This document shows positions 32,602-44,506 of a DNA stretch of 64,000 bases, one piece after another. Made by a program: the position numbers and the translations under genes. Each line of letters begins with the position of its first letter. The stretch's first letter is position 1. The notes beneath the pieces are model-generated. The model had not been told where the DNA came from. It saw only the letters and a program-made list of their open reading frames with translations, and did not search any database. The DNA comes from Lycium barbarum. Lineage: Eukaryota > Streptophyta > Magnoliopsida > Solanales > Solanaceae. The stretch spans positions 84,954,543 through 85,018,542 of the forward strand of contig NC_083346.1 in assembly GCF_019175385.1 (NCBI RefSeq). The letters run 5' to 3'.

Positions 32602-33119
32602 AGCATGAAGGGGCTTCAGCTCCAGCACCAGTACCCCCAGTTCCTCCGCCAGATGCCTCGAGCCAGCAGATGAGACAGGCTATTCAGTTGCTGACCTAGT
32701 TAGTCGCCGCTCAGGCCCAGCGGCAAGGTGCGGGCCAAGGTGATAGAGAGGTCAGTGCAAGAGACCGTGATTTTATTAGTCTGAACCCTGCAGAATTCCA
32801 TAGGTCGAAGCTGAATGAAGACCCGCAGGGCTTTATAGATGAGATGCTTAGGACGCTACGGATTATACATGCTTCTGATAACGAGTCAGTAGAATTAGCT
32901 TCTTATAGATTGCAGGATGTGGTCGTCCATTCGTACAACACTCGGATGTCTTCCTTCGATATTATTTACAACCGGAGGTTCGACGGGCCCGAGCTGACAA
33001 GTTCTTGAATCTCCGACAGGGGAGTATGAGTGCTCGAGAGTACACTCTTCGCTATACTTCTTTGGCTAGGTATGTCCCAGCCATGGTAGCCGATATGGGA
33101 GACCGTGTACACCGTTTTA
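32602..33119 (+). pseudogene. Element F, gag continuation (broken, cut by element H)
   Basis: After the AGCA duplication, F's gag continues: Pro-rich linker, then a stop (TAG at 32697-32699, Gln in sister copies), then capsid sequence SLNPAEFHRSKLNEDPQGF and FFDEMLRTL-like residues. An internal deletion of about 60-80 bp lies near 32945-32955, since the WYNTWM...WQEFVDAF portion is missing. The frame continues to RFDGPELTSS/RQGSMSAREY and GDRVHRF, where H is inserted at 33120. The remainder of F is outside the window. Confidence 0.82.
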
Positions 33120-35686
33120 TGTTACACCTCGAAAATTTCCCCGCGAACGTACAGTGGATAGGTTAACAAAGGGCATAGCGTATACAATGTTTTAATAAGA
33201 AGGGAACGACGTTTGACGACCCTAAGTAAGATTCCAAAGGCAATTGCAATAAGAGATAGGTTATGCTCCATAATGACTAATTATAGGTTCTGAAGACGTG
33301 AAAGCTGCAGATTTGCACTTCGGCCCAGTCGATCGTAAAATGAAATCTGGACCGTAAAGTAGTTTATGGGCCGTAAAATGCCATGTCGTATTTCAAATCC
33401 CAAAACTTCAACTTTCTGTCCAATGCTCGAATGGTTAAAGACGACTTGAAATACGGACCGTAAACTGGAATACGGACCGTAAAGTGAGTTCGTAAACCAT
33501 CATGTCCTCAGCCTGACTTTCTGGTTCTGTCATCCTTTAATACGCCCACAGAATACGGACCGTAAACTGAGTTTACAACCATTGTTGCAGTTTCTACTAC
33601 TGTTAATTTCAAATCATATTTTAAGTCATTAAAAAGGATCATTAATTCATTTCATTTCCACACCCCTTCTCTCTAAAACATATCTCTACATTTATTCCAC
33701 AAGAATTCAAGGATTATTAGTGATCAACAACATAAACCAAGTGAATCAAGTGTAAGAAAACCCATTAAAGATCATGCAAGTCAAGAAATCTCATTGGAAA
33801 TGAACTAGGGTTTTTGCTTAAGTGGAGTATTATCAACCAAGGCTTGTTCCTATGACATCTAAGGTAAGACTTATGATATTTCTATGTTGTTTAAGGTATT
33901 TGAGAGTTTAAATACTTGGATTGTAGAAGGATATAGAAAAATGGGTCATGAATGTGGAATAGTGCCATTTTGAGAAATAGCTTGAATTGAGTTATGATTC
34001 TTGATGTGTTGTGATGTAAATATGTTAGAAATGATGTTGAGAACATGAGATGAGCAATGTATGTAAATGGACGTCGTCGTGCGTTATGGCCATGGATATG
34101 GGTGATTGAAAGTAAGTCTAGAATATGGATAATGTGGATGAATAATGACTACCGTTATAGTATTGTGAATGTATTATTGACGTTTGGGAGTTGATATACG
34201 CTATGGAGGAATGTCGTATAAATAAAGGAGATGCTGTCCGATTTTCTTTAGTTTTAGTCATGTATGCTAGCTATCGATTTCTAATGATAGTATGACTTTA
34301 ATGAAGGTAGAAACGCGAGCGTCGAAGAAGAACGTAAAAGTGGTAACTAGTTGAACGGAAAGGTATGTAAGGCTAACCCTTCTTTCATACGGCATGGTTC
34401 TTTGGCCAAACGTCTAGATCTTCTATAAGACTATGATATCTTTCAAATGATTTGATCTTCTGAGCTTGTAAGCTCACGATTATTGATACACTACGATTGT
34501 ACTAAGTTCCTCGTATGACGAGTAAGCCTATAAAGATAGATGTGATGAATGACGATAATAGTGACAATGATATGGAAGACGACTATAATGGTAATAGCGA
34601 TGACGACGATGATAGTAATTATAATAGTAAAGATGCTTATGAGCTATTATGCATATGTATCTATGTATGACTATTATGGAACCCCGAGCTTATGAGGCCG
34701 GGTATGATATGTAAATAAATATGTATATGATTATGTAATCCGCGCACACCTCTGCAGATGGTACGGATAACCCTGACGCCTTGGTAGGGCCAGGTAGATG
34801 TAACCCTGAAGCCTCGGTAGGGCCAGGTATGTGTAACCTTGGGCCTTGGATGGCCAAGTATGTATGAAACACCGATCCTGCATGGTCGGGTATGCTATGT
34901 AAATGCTATGTATATGATATGATTGTGTATATGATATAGACACGAGTATGGACACGAATATGATACGATATGAATGTGAATAAGTGTATGTATACGAATA
35001 CGAGTACAAATATGGAACTGATACGATTATGGATACGGATATGGATATATGTACACAAATACGCATTTGAAATGGAAAGCCCCTATGAAAGGCAAGTAAG
35101 AGCTTATGACGATGATATTACTAGCTCCCATCCTATGTTATCTTTCATGTTGCTTATTATGCTTCTATATTGATATTGATTATGCTTTACATACTCAGTA
35201 CATTCTTCGTACTGACGTCATTTTGTTTGTGGACGCTGCGTCATGCCTGCAGGTGCACAGGGAGACAGGATTGGTCCATAGCTACATTCTCAGGGACTAC
35301 ATAGCAGAGCTCCATTTGGTTCGGAGCCATAGCTTTTGGGTACTTATTATTTTGTGTACATAATTATGGGCATAGCGGTGTCCTGTCCCGCTTATGTGAT
35401 ATGATATACTCTCCTTAGAGGCTCGTAGACATGTGTATGTGGTTAGGTTTGTTTGGCCTTGTCGGCCTATATTTCGTATATCATTTTGCTAGCCTTGTCG
35501 GCTCACGTACATTGATGTGGCATAGATGCCAATGATGATATAAAGGCATTGTTTTCCAATGGGACTAGCGTGATGAATGAATAGAATTATGTGGCTCACC
35601 TAGATATAAGTGTAAGTGTAAGCCAAGGGGTGCCTGGGTGGGCTAGCACCGGGCGCTCGTCGCGGCCCTCTAGATGGGTCGTGACA
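33120..35686 (+). mobile_element. Element H, 5' LTR
   Basis: This 2,567-bp LTR starts TGTTACACCTCGAAAATTTCC and ends GGGTCGTGACA. A palindrome cluster (TACGGACCGTA type) lies at about 33350-33565, and the hairpin TCAGTAC-ATTCTTC-GTACTGA lies at 35195-35215. The same LTR family produced solo LTRs B and C. It is noncoding; the open frames at 34690-35803 are not genes. Confidence 0.93.
35195..35215 (+). repeat. Conserved LTR hairpin TCAGTAC-N7-GTACTGA (element H copy)
   Basis: A 7-base stem with a 7-base loop. The same structure is at the matching place in I (43244-43264), in the E 3' LTR (56700-56720) and, in - orientation, in D (14922-14942). E's 5' LTR, G and J carry versions with one or two stem mismatches. 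It lies about 470 bases before the LTR end, followed by a conserved GGACGCTGCG(T)TTCATGCC-type block. A role in the R region (RNA start or polyadenylation) is possible. Confidence 0.75.
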
Positions 35687-35690
35687 AAAG

Positions 35691-35702
35691 TAGTATCAAA
35701 GC
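35691..35702 (+). promoter_or_regulatory. Primer-binding site, element H (degenerate)
   Basis: TAGTATCAAAGC has two changes from TGGTATCAGAGC. The leader that follows (35703-35896) retains CTTATAAACAAGAAGCTACGG near 35773 and ATCGTGCGATAGAGC near 35832. Confidence 0.82.
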
Positions 35703-35896
35703 AGTTCAGTCCCAGGGTGTGTCTACGAGCCGTGTCTAGTAAAGTCTTGGTTATGGGTGTGTTGCGCGCCACACTTATAAACAAGAAGCTACGGACATTT
35801 TAGGACTGATTGACCTTCTTTCTTCATAAGAATCGTGCGATAGAGCTATGATAGAAGAATTTCTTGTTCCTTAACCGTGTGTTGTGTATTTCAGAA

Positions 35897-37290
35897 ATGC
35901 CTGTAAAGAGAAAGGCTACAGCAGCCCAAAAGGGCAAGACGATGGCAGAAAAGCGGGATAAAAGAGTACCGCCACCGGTAGTAGAGGAAAGTGAGTCCCA
36001 GAGTGCGGCTCAATCTCAGTCCTCCCGTTCAGTACCTATATTAGAGGAGCGTGAGGGAGCCTCAGCCCCAGCTCCAGCACCTCTGGTTCCTCCACCGGAT
36101 GCTTCAGGCCAAGATGTAAAAAAGGCCATACATTTGTTTACTCAATTGGTTACTGCCTAGACTCAGCGGCAAAGTGCAGGGCAAGGTGATAAGGCCGTTA
36201 GTGCAAGGGCCCGTCACTTCATTACTTTGAACCCTCCGGAATTCTTTGGATCAAAGCCGGAGAACCCTCAAGATTTTATTGATGGTATGTTGAGGACGCT
36301 TCGATTGATACATGCGTCGGACACCGAATCGGTGGAGTTAGCGTCTTATAGATTGAGAGATGTCTCGATCCAATGGTACACGGTTTGGATGGCTTCATGG
36401 GGAGCCAATGCACCTCCCCCGGCATGGCAAGAGTTTGTTGATGCTTTCCTCCAACACTATATGCCTCCGGAAGTTCGGCGGGCTAGAGCCGATAAATTCT
36501 TAAATTTGAGGCAAGGTAGTATGAGTGCTTTAGAGTATAGTCTCCGATTCAATTCCTTGGCTAGGTATGCTTCGGCCATGGTAGCGGATATGGGCGACTG
36601 GGTACACCGATTTGTGAAGGGCCTAAGGCCACATTTGATGGATAGGTGCTTAACTACATCCCTTCAGGACAATATGGATATTGCACGCATTCAGGCTCAT
36701 GCTCAGAACTTAGAAGAAAGTTTACAACAACAGAGAAGTGAACGCGAGCAAGATAGGAGTTATAGCAAGAGGGCCAGATCTTCAGGTCCGATGAGTGAGT
36801 TCAGAGGTGGGCACAGACAGCAGATTTCTAGGCACTCAGGCTATTCTATGACTAGTGCACCTCCACGGTTTTCCGGCCAGAGATTCGATAGATCTACTCA
36901 TTCTGGGCCGAGTCAAAGTTATTCGGGCTCTCAGTTTAGAGATGATTCGGGTCAGGCAAGGCCACCCGTACCGCGATGTTCCTAGTGTGGGAAGTTGCAT
37001 TGGGGCCGATGCCGATTGGGTTCAGATTTGTACTATTCATGTGGTCGACCAGGCCATATTATGCGTGATTGCCCTTCAGTTCATGGTAGAGGTAGGACCC
37101 AGCCTTCAGGGTCGATAGCCGAATCTTCAGTATCTGTACGCCCTATGGGGCCAAGTTCACAGGCACCAGTCGGCCATGGTAGAGGCGGAGGGAGAGTTCC
37201 CAGTTCTAGCGGTCCTCAGCACCGTATTTATGCTTTGGCTGGACGCCAAGATCTTGAGTCCTCTCGTGATGTGGTCACAGGTATATTATC
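35897..37290 (+). pseudogene. Element H, gag (two in-frame stops)
   Basis: The start ATG at 35897 (MPVKRKATAAQKGKTMAEKR) fits the family start. TAG stops lie at 36158-36160 and 36983-36985, both within one otherwise continuous frame and both replacing a Gln codon seen in paralogues. Capsid landmarks are NPPEFFGSKPENPQDFIDGM, SYRLRD and PPEVRRARADKFLNLRQGS (about 36225-36530). Nucleocapsid holds [13 protein letters not shown] (about 37030-37075); its first cysteine-type residue reads Tyr, so the knuckle is incomplete. Gag would form the particle and bind RNA. Confidence 0.9.
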
Positions 37291-38728
37291 GGTATTCTCT
37301 CATGATTTATATGCTTTGATTGATTTGGGTTCCACATTGTCATATGTTACTCCGTATGTTGCGGGTCGATTTAGAGTCGAACCGGAGTCGATCAAACCTT
37401 TTGAGGTGTCTACACCCGTGGGTGAATCGGTAATAGCTTGCCCAGTATATAGAAATTGTCTAATTGTGATTTGTGATCGTAGTACTATGGTTGACTTGCA
37501 TGAGCTAAGAATGGCAGACTTTGATGTTATTATGGGCATGGATTGGTTGGCTTCTTATTATGCCAATGTTGATTGTAGAATGAAAATGGTTCGTTTCCAA
37601 TTTTCGGGAGAACCAATTCTTGAATGGAAAGGGAATACGGCGTCACCAAAAGGTAGGTTTATTTCCTATCTAAAGGCAAGGAAAATGATCACGAAAGGAT
37701 GCATTTATCATCTAGTTCGGGTTCAAGACCTAGAAGCTAAATCACCGACTCTTCAGTCAGTTCCTGTAGTGAATGAATTTCCGGATGTGTTCCCGGAAGA
37801 GCTCCCAGGCCTTCCTCCCGAGCGGGAGATTGATTTTTCTATTGATGTGTTTCCAGGCACTAAGCCTATATCTATTCCTCCCCATAGAATGGCACCCGTA
37901 GAACTGAACGAGTTGAAGGAGCAGTTGAAAGACTTGCTTGAGAAAGGCTTTATTAGGCCTAGTTCATCCCCGTGGGGAGCACCCGTATTGTTCGTCCGAA
38001 AGAAAGATGGCTCCTTGAGAATGTTCATTGACTATCGGCAATTGAACAAGGTGACGATTAAGAACAAATATCCTCTTCCGAGAATTGATGACTTATTTGA
38101 TCAATTACAAGGTGCCAAATGGTTTTCAAAGATCGATTTGAGGTCCGGGTATCACCAAGTGAGAGTTAGGGAGAAAGATGTCCCTAAGATAGCCTTCAGA
38201 ACAAGATATGGTCATTTTGAGTTCCGGGTGATGTCATTTGGGCTAACTAATGCACCAGCGGTATTTATGGATTTGATGAACAATGTGTTCAGGCCCTTCC
38301 TGGATTTGTTTGTGATTGTATTCATCGATGATATCTTGGTGTATTCTAGATCCGAGATAGAACATGCAGATTATTTGCGTACTGTCCTTGGAGTTCTCCG
38401 AACTCGAGAGTTGTTTGCAAAGTTTTCCAAATGTGAGTTTTGGTTGAACTTAGTGACATTTCTGGGGCATATTGTTGCAGCCGATAGCATTCGAGTGGAA
38501 AATCAAAAGATTGAGGCCGTGAAAACTTGGCCAAGGCCCATAACTCCTACGGCGGTTCGTAGCTTTCTGGGCTTAGCAGGTTATTACAGGAGATTCATTG
38601 AGAGCTTTTCTTCTATTTCTGCACCACTCACAAAGTTGACCCAGAAATCAACAAAGTTTCAATGGACAGATGCTTGTGGGCGTAGCTTCCAAGAGTTGAA
38701 AGATAGATTGACTTCTGCCCAGTCTTGA
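37291..38728 (+). pseudogene. Element H, protease and reverse transcriptase (open to a frameshift)
   Basis: This is the downstream part of a 577-codon open frame starting at 36995. The protease motif is [16 protein letters not shown] (Asp codon 37322-37324; D-L-G where D-S/T-G is usual), with [17 protein letters not shown] further on. RT follows: [20 protein letters not shown] (about 37977-38030), [20 protein letters not shown], and the catalytic FIDDI at 38321-38335. A one-base deletion near 38717 (GCCCAGTC where GCCCCAGTC is expected) ends the frame at 38728. Confidence 0.92.
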
Positions 38729-39360
38729 CACTTCCAGAGGGATCGGAAGGATATGTTGTTTATTGCAATACTTCAGGCGTTGGGCTAGGCGGTGTATTGA
38801 TACAACATGGTAAGGTGATTGCGTATGCTTCAAGGCAGTTACAAAAACATGAGAAGAATTACCCAACCCATGATCTAGAATTGGCCGCAGTGGTTCATGC
38901 ATTAAAGATATGGAGACATTATTTATATGGTGTCCATGTGGACATTTATACAGATCAGAAGAGTCTTCAGTATATCTTCCGATAGAAAGAGCTGAATTTG
39001 CGACAACGACGATGGTTGGAATTGCTAAAAGATTATGATGTTGATATCTTATATCACCCCGGAAAGGCAAATGCTGTGGCTGATGCTCTTAGCCGTAGAT
39101 CTATGGGAAGTTTGTGTGATGTACGACCAGAGAAGAGAGAAATGGCCCGTGAGCTCCAGCGGTTAGCTAGCCTAGGGGTTCGAGTAGTGGACTCAGGTAG
39201 CGAGGGAACTACTATTCAAGATTCAGCAGTCTCGTCGCTCGTAGCGAAAGTGAAAAAGCGATAATACGAAGATTCAATGCTAATGCATTACAGAGATACA
39301 CTCCCTCAGAAAGAGGAGTCATCATTTGATATTTCAGGAGACGGAGTACTCTAATGCCGA
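38718..39360 (+). pseudogene. Element H, RNase H and linker (several stops)
   Basis: After the frameshift the next frame carries [20 protein letters not shown], where Asp of CDAS has become Asn. [20 protein letters not shown] and [11 protein letters not shown] follow. A TAG stop at 38983-38985 replaces the Gln of FKQKEL. The frame continues with [16 protein letters not shown] and ADALSRRSMGSL to a TAA at 39262-39264, also replacing Gln. RNase H would remove the RNA template. The Asp-to-Asn change would probably abolish activity. Confidence 0.87.
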
Positions 39361-40701
39361 GGCAGATTATGCGTTCCTGATGTGGAAGGTTTACGCCACC
39401 AGATATTGAGAGAAGCTCATTATTCCCGTTATTCTGCTCACTCCGGTGCGACGAAAATGTATCACTATCTTAAGTCTATATATTGCTGGAATGGGATGAA
39501 GAAAGACATCGCGAAATTCGTGGCTCAATGTCCCAACTGTCAACAAGTGAAAATCGAGCACTAAAAGCCGGTTGGATTGTTGCAAGCTATAGAAATTCCA
39601 ACTTGGAAGTGGGAAGTGATTAACATGGACTTCATTGCAGGCTTACCCCGTTCTCGACGTAAGTATGATTCTATATGGTTGATTGTAGATAGGCTCACAA
39701 AGTCAGCTCATTTCTTACCGGTCAGAACGACCTATGTGGCAGAGGATTATACAAGGCTTTATGTTAAAGAGATAGTGAGACTCCATGGTGTTCTAGCATC
39801 TATTATCTCTGATAGAGGGACTCAGTTTACAACAAATTTTTGGATGTCTTTCCAAGAGGGTTTAGGGACCCAAGTGAGCCTTAGCACGGCATTTCACCCG
39901 CAGACCGATGGGCAAGCTGAACGCACCATTCAGACTCTTGAAGATATGTTACGGGCATGTATGCTAGATTTTAGAGGTAGTTGGGATGACCATTTTCCGA
40001 TCATTGAATTTTCTTACAATAATACCTATCACTCTAGCATTCAAATGGCACCGTATAAAGCTCTATATGGGAGAAAGTGTAGATCCCCAATTGGGTGGTT
40101 TGAAGCAGGAGAGACTAGATTTATAGGACCAGACTTGGTCCAGCAAGCTATAGAGAAAGTCAATCTCATACAAGATCGGTTGTTAGCAGCCCAAAGTCGT
40201 CAAAAGTCCTATGCGGATAATCGTCGAAGAGACCTAGAGTTCCAAGTGAAAGATTGGGTATTCTTGAAAGTGTCACCGATGAAGGGTGTAATGAGATTTG
40301 GCAAGAAGGGGAAGCTTAGTCCCCGATACATTGGGCCTTATGAGATTGTGCGCAAAGTGGGCAAAGTGGCTTATGAATTAGATCTACCTCCGGATTTGGA
40401 GTCAGTCCATCCAGTTTTCCATGTCTCGATGCTTCGAAAATGTGTTGGATATCCTACTAAGATCATGCCAATAAGGGATGTGCAAGTGATAGAAAAGTTG
40501 ACTTATGAAGAACTGCCTATTACCATACTAGATAGACAAGTACGGAGGCTTAAAAACAAGGAAGTGGCCTCAGTTAAGGTTTTATGGAGAAGCAGTAAAC
40601 GAGAAGAAATGACATGGGAAGCGGAAGAAAGTATGCGATCCAGATACCCGCATTTATTTCAGCCCTTGGGAGAGATCCAAGACGAGATATCAAGATCGTA
40701 A
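39361..40701 (+). pseudogene. Element H, integrase with chromodomain-like tail
   Basis: The zinc-binding part HYSRYSAHSG...CPNCQQ lies at about 39418-39545. A TAA at 39562-39564 replaces Gln in EHQKP. The following 374-codon frame holds the intact DDE core: NMDFIAGL, ISDRGTQF and the Glu in QTDGQAERTIQ. The GPY/F module is SPRYIGPYEIV near 40320. The C-terminal chromodomain-like end (about 40500-40680) shows ILDRQVRRLKNKEVASVKVL and EEMTWEAEE. It ends at TAA 40699-40701. Apart from the stops it is the best-kept integrase besides that of E. Confidence 0.92.
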
Positions 40702-40815
40702 GGTATGTATGTTTTCCTTTTCATGATTTTGGTTGTGTGTGGCCATAGATATGCTAATATTGTGACGTAGCCCTGTGAGGCGATGATATTATGGGTTGTT
40801 GTGACAGGTTGGTAG
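40702..40815 (+). other. Element H, start of 3' untranslated region
   Basis: This noncoding stretch is homologous to D's 3' region near 9350-9465 (CCCTGTGAGGCGA and GGGTTGTTGTGACAGG). The match stops at GGTAG (40811-40815), where I begins. GGTAG is the left TSD candidate of I. Confidence 0.75.
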
Positions 40816-43705
40816 TGTTATATCCCGCATTTCGCGCATTCGGAAAATTCAAGATAATTGCGGGAGGTTGAGTGCAAGCCTACATTTTAACCTTGTTTAG
40901 TACATAAGTTGTTTATAAGAGTTATGGGTGTGGAAATATTGAGGAAGGCTAAGGGAAAAATTGGAAATTGGGAAAAATTAGTTTTCATGAATTACAATTA
41001 GCCATGGAATAATTGGGCTTGAAAATAAAAAAAAAAAAAAGAAAGAAGCCCAAAAGGTGGTCGGCCATATGGCAAGATGGCCCAAGGCCCATGAAAATTT
41101 AATTCAAGAAATAAATTAAGAGATGGCCCATGTATTATTTCATTTTATCTCTTGGAATGTTCAAGAAAATAGAAGAAGAAAAAGAAGGCTACAACATTGA
41201 AGGACATTCGGCCATGGAGGATTTAACAAGAACCTTGAGAAAAAATTTGCTCAAAAATTATTTCCTACTAATTGGAAGGTCCTTAGCAAGATGAAGTGAT
41301 TATTGGAGCACGAAAAACATATATTCATGCAAGTTGTAGATTCTAGCCAAGTGGAGAAGCTAGGAAGAAAAGGTAAGATTTAATCCCTTTGTATAGGTTA
41401 TGAAGGGTTCGTTTATGTTGTAGTATGTAGAAATGGATATAATTCATGAAAATATGGAAGTTTGTATGGTGGTTGTATGTATATGCATATGGGCCGTGTG
41501 TATGTGTTGTGTGTAGGAAGGATGGGACAATTTCTATGTAGTAATTTGATTGTTGTAGATATGTATTTTGTGATGGAAATGAGAATTTGATAACTTAAAT
41601 TGATGTTGGAATTGTTATGGGCTGATTTGGAAGCCAATATGATGTTAGTGTCGTTTCTTTAAATGTGAGAATAATGTTGTTAGAATGTGTGTTGTTGGGA
41701 TAGTTCATGAATTTGGAAGCAAGAAATGCATTAAAAATTGTTTCTAGGGAAGTTGGGGAGTTTTCGGGTGAATTATGGTTTTGGTGGAATTTTTGTATAT
41801 TTTGTAGAATGATATGAAACGCTTTCGAATTGTATTTGAATGATCTTGAATTAGTAAATGAATATGAAAACGTTGATATTGGTTTGAAAGTGTGAAGTTG
41901 GAGTAGAAGTTGTTGCATTATGTAGAAAGGAAGACTATTTATGTTAGAATGTGTTTTGTATTGATTGTTGGTGTTGTTGGTATTGCTGTGGGTGTTGTTG
42001 TTGACATTTTGGCCGAGTTAAATTCTCGGGGATGTTGAATTTATAGGGGAGATGCTGCCCAAATTTCTGTAGACAAGTATGGATTTAAGATTTAATTCCT
42101 AAAGGCTTATAATTAATATTTGGTGATTGTGACCAATTGTAGATTTTGGAGGAAACGGGATTTGAGTTTGGACAAGCGTAAAAGGCAAATAAGGTATGTG
42201 AAGCTCTACTTTTTCTTTCTTTGGCATGTCCTAGTTATGATAGGTTATGACACAAACCTCGGGGATAACTCTACTCCTTAAAATCCGAGCTTAATTTTGA
42301 CCCTTATTCATTCAATGTAATTGAATTAGGTTTTGTTGGAAAAATATGTTTAAACACCTTATTACTCCAAAAAGGGTCTTGCGTCTTAAAACATTCATAA
42401 CTTTCACAAAGAGAACCGGAATGCCCCGAAACTTTCGTTGACGTCTCCATAAGGCCTAACGTCCGTAATTTGTGTACGGCACCTCGACTTGATCCGAGGT
42501 GGGCCCTAAATTTTCGAAACCTTCTTGTATTGTTCTATTTGACTTATTTCCGTACTATGATTAAAAGAAACCTTTAGATATTGTTCCGACTACTAAACGA
42601 TAGTTGTTTTAACTATTCCATTGAACCCTATGATATATTTTGATATGTACAAATGATCTCAGAAGTTTTTCTTTAACATAATCCATCGTGACATCCGAAA
42701 GGTACGTACTATGGCTATCGTTTTATTTCTTTTCTAAATGACCTATCATTCAGACTATTCTATCGAGTCTTTGTAAATATTTTATGATGCATATAGTTTC
42801 TCACTACTCTACTTGTGGATGCCTCAATGCTTCCTTCACTGAGCCCGGGCCAGGATATGTTATCACGCGTATTCCACTGCATTGTTCGCCGTGCCTCGAT
42901 ATGAGGCGGCAGGTATACATGTACATGGGTTGTGGAGTATGTTGTGCCATGTACACATATTCTGATATTTGATGATATGATATGATATGGCCATCTGATA
43001 TGTTATGATATGTTACGGAGATATTCCCTACTCTGGAGTTGTGCTGTGTTGTGGCGCCAGTGACGGGGTGGTGACCACGTTCTATCCACCGTGTCCCATA
43101 ATGGGGCCGGATATGGCATATGTTCTGACCTGCATTACCTATGTTTTATGAGTAAGCATTTTGATACTCTTGTTATTGCACTTATTTTCTGTACTCCTTG
43201 CTCAGATTATGATTCTGTTTATTGTATCTCATGCTTTACAAACTCAGTACATATTCCGTACTGACCCCCTTTCTTCGGGGGCTGCGTTTCATGCCGCGCA
43301 GGTACACCCAGATGATGTGAAGTTATTGTAGAGGATGTCTCAGCAGAGTTGGCAAGCTCCATTTGCTCCTGGAGTGCTGTCGAGTCAGGGTTTGTATGTT
43401 ATGCTTTTCTGGATTGATGTTAGAGACTTTGCAGACAGGGTCGTGGGTATAGTATGTCAGTTGTGTAAAGCGGCTTCGTCAGCCGATATGCCATTCTGTA
43501 TTATGTATTAAATTCTATGTGATCACAGATTCTGTTTGATTTGGAAAGCGTCGAAAAGAATATTTTAAGAGGTTATTATGCATTTTCGTTTTATTTGATT
43601 TAAAAGTCTAATAAGATTATGTGTGCCCTAAAGGTCTGTGGGTTCGCTCGGCTCCGGATGTGGGGCCGGGTGCCCATCACACCCTAGTGGAATTGGGGTG
43701 TGACA
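40816..43705 (+). mobile_element. Element I, 5' LTR
   Basis: This 2,890-bp LTR starts TGTTATATCCCGCATTTCG and ends GAATTGGGGTGTGACA. The hairpin TCAGTAC-ATATTCC-GTACTGA lies at 43244-43264. The start and the GGCCATATGGC region resemble the G LTR. It is noncoding; the open frames at 41413-42972 are not genes. Confidence 0.92.
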
Positions 43706-43708
43706 AAG

Positions 43709-43720
43709 TGGTATCAGAGC
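43709..43720 (+). promoter_or_regulatory. Primer-binding site (initiator tRNA-Met), element I
   Basis: TGGTATCAGAGC is an exact match, 3 bases after the LTR end. Retention of an exact site in a gag-pol-less element suggests that it was mobilised by proteins supplied in trans. Confidence 0.93.
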
Positions 43721-44506
43721 AGGTCTGTCCTAGGGTTGTCTGCAAAGTCGTGTCCGGTAGAGTCCTGTTTATGGTGTGAAGCGCGGCACATTTATAAACA
43801 GGAGGCTACGGGGCATCTAGGGATTGTTGACCTTCTTGCTATCTTAGATCGTGCGATAGAGCTAAGTCATAGGAAATTGAAATCCCTTATATGAGCTCTA
43901 CATACTACGGGAGGAGGTAAGGGATGACACGGAAGGTTATAAAGGTATTGTTGATATTTGTGGCGTGCAAATTCTGAATAATAAGAATGGTAAAGGAGAC
44001 TCGGTCAAATATTTCAGAATGTGGTCATTTAACTAGGTATACCTAACAGGAAGAAGCATGGAATGGAAACATCGTAAATAGACGATAAGTGGGATGTGAC
44101 ATTTTAGAAAAGCTACAGATTTAGGCACGACGTGAAGAACGATTGTAAGAAAGATGATTAACAGTCCGAAGAGTTAAAAAGGATAAAAAAAAAATTGAAG
44201 TTAGTAAGAACAAGGTTTGTTGGATGATTCAGAGAAACTAAACAATCAGTTTTGCTGTAGATTAGTATGTACGGATGGTAAGAGGAAACCTGGACATACG
44301 GATACCTGAGTACTTATAGGTAATGGCGACGAAGGTATGTCCGCCACCATTAGTAATCTGGAGGCCCAGGACAAGCAATAATCATATACATAAGTGAAAA
44401 GGGTAAAATAGTAATTGTACAAAGAAGGACGTAATACGAAAATGCCTCGGAACCTGTAAGACCTCGACTTGCCTCAAATCATGTAATAATGGCCATATGA
44501 GAAAGC
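43721..44506 (+). other. Element I, leader and first part of noncoding cassette
   Basis: The leader keeps TTTATAAACAGGAGGCTACGG (about 43792) and ATCGTGCGATAGAGC (about 43848), then diverges from the gag start of the autonomous elements. At about 44334-44376 it matches the peptide-like stretch of G and J (ATISNLEAQDKQ then stop). At 44400-44500 it matches J near 63170-63280. No gene is supported. Confidence 0.65.

Larger units (their letters stand above)
33120..40815 (+). mobile_element. Element H: Tekay-type Ty3/gypsy retrotransposon, 5' LTR to 3' untranslated region
   Basis: H has a 5' LTR (33120-35686), primer site, gag, protease, RT-RNase H, integrase and chromodomain-like tail, all on the + strand. 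Its 3' untranslated region is cut at 40815 by element I, so its polypurine tract and 3' LTR are not in the window. The left TSD candidate is TTTTA (33115-33119). The catalytic residues are largely preserved. The frame is interrupted by one frameshift and about six stops, at least five of which replace glutamine codons. Confidence 0.9.

Noticed and set aside
37300..39070. Antisense open frames overlapping H's pol
   Set aside because: They are shadows of the conserved RT and RNase H codons and show no independent features.
43709..43720. tRNA gene suggested by tRNA-like matches
   Set aside because: Only the 12-18 bases of the primer-binding sites match tRNA 3' ends; no cloverleaf sequence surrounds them.
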